From contig DXZC01000064.1 in NCBI GenBank assembly GCA_019415505.1, positions 1 through 12,411 of the forward strand: DNA of 12,411 nucleotides. Direction: 5' to 3'. The notes beneath the pieces were generated by a model. The model was not told the origin of the DNA, did no database searches, and was given only the letters and a program-made list of their open reading frames with translations. Below are positions 7,577-12,411 of the stretch, piece after piece. The position numbers were made by a program, and so were the translations under genes. The stretch is from Peptococcaceae bacterium (GTDB lineage: Bacteria > Bacillota > Dehalobacteriia > UBA7702). The stretch's first letter is position 1; every line of letters starts with the position of its first letter.

Positions 7577-8806
7577 ATGGAGGTTTTAGGCAAGATAGTG
7601 TTGTATTTAATTATGGCTTGTTGCGCTATTGGCGCTGTGGCCACAGTTGTGAAGGAGGATTCCGGCTTAGCTCAGTCCTTCCATGAGGGCCTTCATGCTA
7701 TGGCAGCGCTTTTTTTACCCATTGTGGGCTTAATGGTTTCCGTACCCTACCTCATAGTGGGGGTAGAAAAGATTTTTGGCAATTTATTCCGCTCCATGGG
7801 GGCGGATCCGGCCATCGCGGCGGCGATGTTTCTGCCGGCGGATTGCGGCGGTTATGCTCTTTTCCTGGCCCTAGCCCGCAGTCCGGAAATTGTGGTGATT
7901 GCCTTAATCGTAGCTATTACCACAGCCTCTACCATAGCTTTTAACATACCCATTGGTCTTTCTATCTTGAAAAAAGAGGATCACCCTTACATGGCTTTAG
8001 GGGCTATGAGCGGCTTTCTCTCCATTCCCTTTGGGGTATTTATTACCTGCGTAATTTTGATGCTGACCAAGCCCGCGATTCGCACCTCCTTTGGTACTAC
8101 CGGGGCGGCGGACTATGTTTTAAATATCCAGATGGGCGATGTGCTCATCAATCTTTTGCCCATTATAGTTTTTTGCGTTCTCCTGGCTGTGGGCCTCAAG
8201 CTTTTCCCAAAAGCTATGGTTAAGGGCTTTATGATATTTGGTAAAATACTCCTCTCCATCTTGACCCTCATAGCCGCAGCCTCAATTATTCAGCATTATA
8301 CCGGGGTTTTCACCGCTATCTTCGGCTCCTGGGGCTTTGACCCCATGTTAGGCGACGCGGCGGAGCCCTTCCGGGCTATTGAGCTTTTGGGTTCCATTGC
8401 CATGATGCTTACCGGCGCTTTTCCCATGGTTTACCTGATTCGTAAATTTTGCGGTAAAGCCTTGGCCAAGGTTGGGGCTTTAGCCGGCTTAGACGAAACC
8501 GGCAGCGCCGGCTTGCTGGCTACCATGGCTAATGGGGTGGCCCTCTTTAACATGGTTAAGGATATGAAGCCCACTAATAAGGTAATCTGCATTGCCTTTA
8601 CCGTCTGCGCCGGTTACTCCCTGGGTGATTGGATTGCCTTTAACGTCAACTTTCAGCCTAATCTAGTGGTACCGTTTTTTATTGGCCAGGTTTGCGGCGG
8701 CGTGTTCGGCATAATTTTTGCCAAGCTCATAGCTGTGCCCCAGGTCAAGAAGATGACAGCGAACCAAGCCGACCAGCCGGCCCCCACGGAAAATCTGGCG
8801 GAATGA
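7577..8806 (+). CDS. eutH: EutH-family ethanolamine permease (orphan)
   Basis: A 409-residue polytopic membrane protein with roughly ten or eleven hydrophobic segments, matching the length of EutH (about 408 residues in E. coli), which assists uptake of ethanolamine at low concentration. Family-like segments are 'GADPAIAAAMFLPADCGGY' (75-93), 'AFNIPIGLSI' (121-130), 'GAMSGFLSIPFGVF' (142-155), 'DETGSAGLLATMAN' (306-319) and 'VCAGYSLGDWIAFN' (343-356). The C-terminal ~20 residues are polar and probably cytosolic. No ammonia-lyase, microcompartment shell, acetaldehyde dehydrogenase or eut regulator is present, and the gene has its own promoter, so it is a stand-alone transporter here. Ethanolamine as substrate is inherited from the family and not proven by the sequence. 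Confidence 0.88.
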   Translation: MEVLGKIVLYLIMACCAIGAVATVVKEDSGLAQSFHEGLHAMAALFLPIVGLMVSVPYLIVGVEKIFGNLFRSMGADPAIAAAMFLPADCGGYALFLALARSPEIVVIALIVAITTASTIAFNIPIGLSILKKEDHPYMALGAMSGFLSIPFGVFITCVILMLTKPAIRTSFGTTGAADYVLNIQMGDVLINLLPIIVFCVLLAVGLKLFPKAMVKGFMIFGKILLSILTLIAAASIIQHYTGVFTAIFGSWGFDPMLGDAAEPFRAIELLGSIAMMLTGAFPMVYLIRKFCGKALAKVGALAGLDETGSAGLLATMANGVALFNMVKDMKPTNKVICIAFTVCAGYSLGDWIAFNVNFQPNLVVPFFIGQVCGGVFGIIFAKLIAVPQVKKMTANQADQPAPTENLAE

Positions 8807-8912
8807 GCAGTTTGTCGCATAGTTAATTCCAAGGTAGGCTTATCCTGTTGTTCTCTGTTGGGAGGGGCTTGGCGGCCAAGTTCTTAAACTGCGGCTGACG
8901 GTTAAATCAAAT
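8807..8912 (+). other. Non-coding DNA between eutH stop and the repeat array
   Basis: No coding frame with an RBS is seen. A short hairpin, CTTGG (8868-8872), loop CGG, CCAAG (8876-8880), followed by TTCTTAAA, is the only possible transcription stop after eutH, and it is weak. GCAGTTT (8807-8813) and AAACTGC (8886-8892) are complementary across the interval. Confidence 0.4.
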
Positions 8913-9195
8913 GTTTACGCTAAATTAGGTTCACGCTAAATCGGGGTTCCTGCTAAATTAGTTTCCCGCTAAAGTAGGGTTCCCTCTAAATCAGAGTTCC
9001 CACTGAATTAGTTTCCCGCTAAAGTAGGGTTCCCTCTAAATCAGGTTTCCCACTGAATTAGTTTCCTACTAAAGTAGGTTTCCCCCTAAATCCGGTTTCC
9101 CGCTGAATTAGTTTCCTGCTAAAGTAGGTTTCCCACTAAATCAGGTTTCCTACTTAAGTAGGGTTTCCGCTAAATCCGGTTTCCCACTTAAATAT
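8913..9195. repeat. Nested tandem repeat: 17 units of 16-17 bp grouped in 50-bp trimers
   Basis: Seventeen consecutive units resemble GTTTCCC-[AG]CTAAATTAG. Three sub-types alternate, ending GAATTAG, AAAGTAG and AAATCAG/CCG with lengths 17, 16 and 17. This gives a 50-bp higher-order unit. Four clear trimers occupy 8962-9011, 9012-9061, 9062-9111 and 9112-9161. By my count, neighbours match at 48, 44 and 43 of 50 positions. A more diverged 49-bp trimer precedes them (8913-8961) and two units trail (9162-9195). Stops occur in all frames and neither 17 nor 50 is a multiple of 3, so it is not coding. One unit contains the perfect palindrome CCTACTTAAGTAGG (9150-9163). Function is unknown; it lies between eutH and the deacetylase gene. 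Confidence 0.93.
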
Positions 9196-9258
9196 GTTCG
9201 CCACAAAATTTACGGTGGATTATTTTTCCAGACTGGTATTTTATTTCATAGCCCAGCT

Positions 9259-9292
9259 GTAAGGCGCATAAGTTTAATTAAATGCGCCTTGC
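9259..9292 (+). promoter_or_regulatory. Strong inverted repeat / hairpin upstream of the deacetylase gene
   Basis: AAGGCGCAT (9261-9269) is perfectly complementary to ATGCGCCTT (9282-9290). A G-U and a G-C pair extend the stem to 11 bp. The 12-nt loop is A/T-rich. No T-run follows, so it is not an intrinsic terminator. It ends 26 bp before the ATG at 9319. It could be a dimeric-regulator operator or an mRNA leader structure; I cannot decide between these. Confidence 0.55.
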
Positions 9293-9318
9293 GGGGCAAG
9301 GCTGTTGGCGGTGAAATA

Positions 9319-10083
9319 ATGCGAAAAATAGTATTTTCTAAAAACCTATGCTTAGCTATTGGCGCTTTAGCTGTTGGGGTCATAGCGGTCTGCTGTTTTT
9401 TGGGGGGCGGCGGCGGTGATTTAGCCGCCGCTGTGAGCGGCAATGCCAAAAAGCCCATTTACTCCGTGGCCACTGAGGAGAAAAAAATAGCCTTTTCCTT
9501 TGACGCCACCTGGGGAGCTGAGCATACCGAGGATATCCTCAATATCCTAGAGGAGAATAAGGTGAAAACCACCTTTTTTTTGGTGAATATTTGGTTGGAT
9601 GAATTTCCGGAAATGGCAAAGCTGATCCATGATAAGGGCCACGAAATTCAGCTCCATTCCGCTACTCATCCCCATTTTCCCCAATTAACCCCAGAGGCTA
9701 TGGCCGGGGAGCTACAAGAGAATAATGCCAAGATTAAAGAAATCTGCGGCACAGAGGGCACCCTTTTTCGGCCGCCCTTTGGCGATTATGATAACACGGT
9801 GATAGATACGGCCCATGGCTTGGGCCTGGAGGTCATTCAATGGTCCGTGGATAGCCTGGATTGGCAGGATATCACCGCGGCGGAAATCTGCGAGCGGGTG
9901 AAAAAAGGCGTTACCCCCGGCAGTATAATTCTCTGCCACAATAATGGCCTCCACACTGCCGAGGCTTTGGCGGAGCTGTTGCCTTATTTTCAGGAACAGG
10001 GCTATACCATAGTGCCGGTTTCGGAGCTGATTTATGGCGATAATTACACGGTGGATATAAACGGGGTGCAAAGCCCTAACTAA
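9319..10083 (+). CDS. Polysaccharide deacetylase, NodB/CE4 domain (PdaB-like, membrane-anchored or secreted)
   Basis: A 254-residue protein with an N-terminal hydrophobic segment (about 8-28, preceded by KNL/RK positive charges), acting as a signal anchor or signal peptide, and an extracytoplasmic NodB domain (about 55-240). CE4 motifs: motif 1 'SFDATWG' (60-66), where the first Asp (D62) is kept but the second metal-binding Asp of the classical TFDDG is Ala, as in PdaB-type proteins; motif 2 'HSATH' (H113, H117); motif 3 'RPPFGDYD' (151-158); motif 4 'DSLDW' (178-182); motif 5 'ILCHNN' (204-209). Such proteins act on peptidoglycan or spore cortex in spore-formers, so a cell-wall or sporulation role is likely but not shown. 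The ATG at 9319 is chosen over a TTG at 9289, which falls inside the hairpin. Its RBS (GGTGA, 9310-9314) is modest. A strong terminator follows. Confidence 0.88.
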   Translation: MRKIVFSKNLCLAIGALAVGVIAVCCFLGGGGGDLAAAVSGNAKKPIYSVATEEKKIAFSFDATWGAEHTEDILNILEENKVKTTFFLVNIWLDEFPEMAKLIHDKGHEIQLHSATHPHFPQLTPEAMAGELQENNAKIKEICGTEGTLFRPPFGDYDNTVIDTAHGLGLEVIQWSVDSLDWQDITAAEICERVKKGVTPGSIILCHNNGLHTAEALAELLPYFQEQGYTIVPVSELIYGDNYTVDINGVQSPN

Positions 10084-10162
10084 AATGACCGGTCCCAGCC
10101 AGGCACACAAAATTGCCGCGCCTAAATTGGCCGTGGGTCACTGGCCTAGTAAAAGTTAAAAT

Positions 10163-10200
10163 AAGGATGTCATTGCTAGTCAATGACATCCTTGTTTTTT
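10163..10200 (+). terminator. Intrinsic terminator after the deacetylase gene (possibly bidirectional)
   Basis: A perfect 13-bp stem, AAGGATGTCATTG (10163-10175) with CAATGACATCCTT (10181-10193), has a 5-nt loop CTAGT and is followed by G and six Ts. The left flank is A-rich, so the minus strand also reads a stem plus a U-rich tract. The element could therefore also end the convergent XRE-type gene. Confidence 0.92.
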
Positions 10201-10247
10201 CTGAATATATAGCATTTTAGTGAATGACCTTGCCCCGGCCCCTAATT

Positions 10248-11069
10248 TTAACCGTTGTGGCGCCAGTAATCCCAGGCCAAAAAAATTATACCCAGTATTA
10301 AGAGGGCAATGAAATTGGTGGCCACATCGATAAGGCTGTTAGCCTCGCCCCCTAAAGTAAGATATACCAGCCAGTTTATAACTAGGGTAAAGGGTACGGC
10401 GCAGAGGCAGATAAAGCCCACGGCCCGGATTTTCCGCTGGGGCATTTTGCGAAGAATAAAATAGGAAAGCCAAATTAAGATGAGGGACGGAACCGCTGTT
10501 ATACCGCCCAAGGTAAAAACCGTCTTATTGTCCAGGATAATACTTAAAATAAAGAGAAAGGGAATCACAAGAACGGAGATAATAATCAGGGAGTCCCTAA
10601 TTTTATCGGGCTTGGCCCGAAAAAAGGGCAACAGCGCCAGCCAGCTAAATACCAGGGCAGCCATAACTATTAGGGACCAGGATAATTCTTTAAATAGGTA
10701 ATAATCACAAATTAGGGTTGTTAAAATTGCCAGCAGAAAGGAGATAGAGGTGCTGATAAAAGCGATAAACTGTATTTTACGCATTTTTTCCGCCGCCGCC
10801 TGCTCCGAGTAGTCCAGGGCTTTATCCACCGTTGCCTCAGTCCTAATCTCCAGTTCCGGGTCTTTAGCGCCGTTGAGAAGCTGGCTGATAGTTACATCTA
10901 ATATAGCGGCTAAAGGCGTTAACAGGGCAATATCCGGGCAGCTTAGCCCCCGCTCCCACTTGGAAACTGCTTTGTCAGTTATATTGAGTTGTTGGGCCAG
11001 GGCCTTTTGGGTCAAATTTTTTTCCTTGCGGCACTGGCAAATAAAGGAGCCTATTTTTTCGTAATCCAT
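10248..11069 (-). CDS. XRE-family regulator with six-helix membrane domain
   Basis: A 273-residue protein with an N-terminal Cro/C1-type helix-turn-helix (about 6-66): 'IGSFICQCRKEKNLTQKALAQ' holds helix 1-2, and 'ITDKAVSKWERGLSCPD' is the characteristic recognition-helix region, ending in 'ISQLLNG'. A linker (67-98) leads to six hydrophobic segments at about 100-121, 131-150, 160-179, 186-206, 216-238 and 246-266. It should therefore be a membrane-bound DNA-binding protein, a domain layout common in Clostridia. Its signal and targets are unknown. The start at 11069 is supported by an AAGGGGGG sequence 10 bases upstream on the minus strand. It is the second of two minus-strand genes, but a terminator separates it from the hydrolase, so it is probably a separate transcript. 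Confidence 0.9.
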   Translation of the reverse strand: MDYEKIGSFICQCRKEKNLTQKALAQQLNITDKAVSKWERGLSCPDIALLTPLAAILDVTISQLLNGAKDPELEIRTEATVDKALDYSEQAAAEKMRKIQFIAFISTSISFLLAILTTLICDYYLFKELSWSLIVMAALVFSWLALLPFFRAKPDKIRDSLIIISVLVIPFLFILSIILDNKTVFTLGGITAVPSLILIWLSYFILRKMPQRKIRAVGFICLCAVPFTLVINWLVYLTLGGEANSLIDVATNFIALLILGIIFLAWDYWRHNG

Positions 11070-11137
11070 TATCTGGTGTCCCCCCTTGACTGAGCTGTAA
11101 TGCTATTATTGGAGATGCTTTTTATCTCTGGCCCCAT

Positions 11138-11164
11138 GATATAGCAGTTAGCCCTAAATAGCAA
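11138..11164 (-). promoter_or_regulatory. Possible promoter of the XRE-type gene
   Basis: On the minus strand, TTGCTA (11164-11159) is followed after 15 bp by TATATC (11143-11138), preceded by TGC to form an extended -10. The short spacer weakens the call; the extended -10 partly compensates. The leader would be about 60 nt. Confidence 0.35.
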
Positions 11165-11175
11165 CCACTTATTAG

Positions 11176-11204
11176 TTGATATTGCGGTAAACCAGCGGTA
11201 GAGT
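11176..11204 (+). promoter_or_regulatory. Possible plus-strand promoter in the XRE-hydrolase interval
   Basis: TTGATA (11176-11181, five of six consensus bases), a 17-bp spacer and TAGAGT (11199-11204, four of six) would start transcription near 11210. No coding frame with an RBS follows before the terminator at 11316-11347. Confidence 0.3.
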
Positions 11205-11209
11205 TTATT

Positions 11210-11347
11210 ATCTTACCTGTATAAGGCCGTAAGCCTTGAGCTGAAAAAGGAATAGCCGGGGGAGACATAACAGCTTATTTTACTGCCCAAGTATGGAGTA
11301 GAGCCGAGGCTAAATAAAAAGGCTGGACATAGCCCAGCCTTTTTTTT
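11210..11347 (+). ncRNA. Candidate small RNA (speculative)
   Basis: The interval is bounded by a possible promoter (11176-11204) and a strong terminator whose plus-strand tail has eight Ts. No plus-strand gene otherwise needs this stop. Internal pairings are weak: AAGGC/GCCTT at 11223-11237, and AGCTG 11239-11243 with CAGCT 11271-11275. I recognise no known RNA family. The same hairpin may simply be the terminator of the minus-strand hydrolase, in which case there is no RNA here. Confidence 0.22.
11316..11347. terminator. Intrinsic terminator, apparently bidirectional, after the hydrolase gene
   Basis: AAAAAGGCTGG (11316-11326) pairs with CCAGCCTTTTT (11334-11344) around a 7-nt loop. On the plus strand it ends in eight Ts (11340-11347). 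On the minus strand the A-rich flank becomes TTTTTATTTA, so it suits the hydrolase gene, whose stop codon lies about 24 bp away. Confidence 0.88.
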
Positions 11348-11367
11348 GCTACTCTTGATTGTTTTAC

Positions 11368-12183
11368 TCAGTAATCCGCTAAAAATTGGAGCATAGCGGC
11401 GTTAAATTTTGCTAGCTCATCATAGAAAATGCCATGGCCGCTGTGGGCAAAGCTATACAAAACCGCGCCCCGGATATTCCTGTACTGATACATGGTAAGC
11501 TCCCGCGGAACCACGTCATCCCGCTCCCCCTGGAAAATTGCGGTAGGGACCATTACATACTTTAGGTCCCCGCGTCCGTCCTCATCTCGTAAGGCCAGCG
11601 CCGTCTTTACAGTGGCATAGCCGGAAGCGGAGAGGGCAATGTCCTCAAACCAGTCTTTAATGGCAGAGCTTTGGGGGCTGGCAAAAAGCTGGTTATGGCT
11701 GAAATTGCGGGCTAACTGGGCTCGGTCGGTCTGGGCCAGAGTGATTAAGCTCTCCACTGCCTCAGGCTCTAAGCCGCCGGGAAAATCCGGAGCTTTGATC
11801 CACCTGGGCGCGGCGGCGGCCCAGAGCATCAGTTTGTTAACGCCGTAACCGTTAAAAAGGCGCATATAGCGCAGGGCAATGGCTCCCCCCATGGAAAAGC
11901 CAGCCATAATAAAGGAGTGTAACCCTAAATGCCGGATAACTTCATATATATCTGTGGCCATTCTGTCATAACAATAGCCCCCGGCCGGCGTATCCGAGTT
12001 GCCAAAACCCCGTAAATCCAGGGTTACAACCCGGTAGCCCCTGTCCAACAGGGGTTCTTTTTGGTACTCGAATATTTTTTCGGACAAGGGCCAGCCGTGT
12101 ATCAGCAAGATAGTTTCCCGGGCTTGAGGATTACAATCGTAAACTGCGATTTTGGTATTATCGCTCATTTTAAGATAAAACAT
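11368..12183 (-). CDS. Alpha/beta-hydrolase fold protein
   Basis: A 271-residue cytoplasmic enzyme with no signal peptide. It has the alpha/beta-hydrolase signatures: oxyanion-hole segment 'LLIHGWPLS' (26-34), 'DLRGFGNSD' (56-64), nucleophile elbow 'GFSMGG' with Ser97, an acid in 'GERDDVVP' (D222 or D223) and the catalytic His in 'HSGHGIF' (H250). The HGWP motif and overall layout resemble the non-haem haloperoxidase/perhydrolase-esterase branch, but substrate cannot be deduced and an esterase or lactonase is equally possible. The start at 12183 is supported by an AGGTG sequence 5 bases upstream on the minus strand; a second Met six residues in lacks an RBS. It stands alone on its transcript, ending at the terminator at 11316-11347. 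Confidence 0.9.
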   Translation of the reverse strand: MFYLKMSDNTKIAVYDCNPQARETILLIHGWPLSEKIFEYQKEPLLDRGYRVVTLDLRGFGNSDTPAGGYCYDRMATDIYEVIRHLGLHSFIMAGFSMGGAIALRYMRLFNGYGVNKLMLWAAAAPRWIKAPDFPGGLEPEAVESLITLAQTDRAQLARNFSHNQLFASPQSSAIKDWFEDIALSASGYATVKTALALRDEDGRGDLKYVMVPTAIFQGERDDVVPRELTMYQYRNIRGAVLYSFAHSGHGIFYDELAKFNAAMLQFLADY

Positions 12184-12300
12184 AAATCACCTGCTCAAAA
12201 ATGGATTACTTTATCCTATGCCCAAAACCTTGCTTTTATATTTCCGGGTTATTCAACTCCGAGATTTTAACCTTATTTTCAACGGCATAAATTGGCAACA

Positions 12301-12328
12301 TTGAAATTTGACTAAAAGTGGTTATAAT
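12301..12328 (+). promoter_or_regulatory. Strong sigma-A-like promoter at the right edge
   Basis: TTGAAA (12301-12306, five of six), a 16-bp spacer and a perfect TATAAT (12323-12328) precede an A-rich leader of about 30 nt. It is divergent from the hydrolase gene. Confidence 0.7.
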
Positions 12329-12352
12329 ATAAAGTAATAATGTAAAGAAAGT

Positions 12353-12358
12353 AAGGTG
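12353..12358 (+). promoter_or_regulatory. Ribosome binding site of the right-edge gene
   Basis: AAGGTG lies 6 bases before the ATG at 12365. With the promoter just upstream, it indicates a real gene start. Confidence 0.65.
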
Positions 12359-12364
12359 ATAATT

Positions 12365-12411
12365 ATGCTCTATTTCCCCACTCCCGGCCCCCAAAATACC
12401 CAGGCTACAAT
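12365..12411 (+). CDS. Start of a further gene (first 15 codons only)
   Basis: The frame reads MLYFPTPGPQNTQAT before the window ends. The promoter and RBS directly upstream make it a genuine start. The 'YF-x-PG-x-NT-x-x-T' pattern recalls the beginning of stand-alone pyruvate-kinase alpha/beta (PK_C) domain proteins found in anaerobic Bacillota, but 15 residues are too few to assign a family. Confidence 0.6.
   Translation, partial: MLYFPTPGPQNTQAT

Noticed and set aside
7465..7686. Small 73-codon open frame ahead of eutH
   Set aside because: It overlaps the promoter, RBS and first 110 bp of eutH in another frame, has no RBS and has no recognisable protein features.
8868..8888. Terminator after eutH
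   Set aside because: The stem has only 5 bp and the following tract is TTCTTAAA. It is too weak to call as a terminator, so it is mentioned only in the interval description.
8913..9195. CRISPR array
   Set aside because: The units are 16-17 bp, directly abutting and mutually similar along their whole length. There are no unique spacers and no cas genes.
8913..9195. Iteron-type plasmid origin
   Set aside because: The unit length would fit iterons, but no replication initiator, partition gene or DnaA box cluster is visible and the flanking genes look chromosomal.
9319..10083. Inactive deacetylase because the second Asp of TFDDG is Ala
   Set aside because: The F-D-x-x-W-G form is usual in PdaB-like CE4 proteins and the His pair and other motifs are intact, so this is a subfamily trait and not evidence of decay.

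Overview
The window looks like a stretch of chromosome from an anaerobic Bacillota (Firmicutes), probably a spore-forming member of Clostridia or Negativicutes. This rests on strong Shine-Dalgarno sequences (GGAGG/AAGGAG types), a rhodanese-less ThiI next to a cysteine desulfurase, a flavodoxin/bis-[4Fe-4S] protein of the EFR1 type, a membrane-tethered XRE regulator and a PdaB-like polysaccharide deacetylase. Base composition appears mixed (neither very AT- nor GC-rich) and fairly even. I see no transposase, integrase, phage gene, CRISPR array, rRNA or tRNA.

Layout. Positions 1-6486 are a co-directional plus-strand run with tight spacing: the C-terminal half of an EamA/DMT transporter, a cysteine desulfurase, thiI, rnr (RNase R), a 231-bp gap carrying a duplicated 30-bp element, smpB, and a MerR-family regulator that almost abuts smpB. 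The desulfurase-ThiI pair can supply persulfide sulfur for 4-thiouridine in tRNA. RNase R and SmpB belong to the trans-translation/RNA quality-control pathway, although the tmRNA gene (ssrA) itself is not recognisable here. Positions 6576-7364 hold the EFR1-type ferredoxin/flavodoxin protein. Positions 7577-8806 hold an orphan EutH-like permease with a good promoter of its own and no other eut gene nearby.

Positions 8807-9318 are a 512-bp non-coding interval. Its main feature is a nested tandem repeat (17 units of 16-17 bp, organised into 50-bp trimers), followed by a strong hairpin just ahead of the next gene. Positions 9319-10083 encode a PdaB-like deacetylase that ends at a perfect-stem intrinsic terminator. 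This is the convergence point with two minus-strand genes: an XRE regulator with six predicted membrane segments, and an alpha/beta hydrolase. Between those two lies about 300 bp with a second strong terminator and a possible small transcript. The right edge has a strong plus-strand promoter, an RBS and the first 15 codons of a further gene.

Most of the window is housekeeping and metabolic sequence. I do not find a convincing undescribed multi-gene system. The observations most worth checking are the nested repeat array, the possible small RNA around 11210-11347, the duplicated element ahead of smpB, and the orphan EutH.
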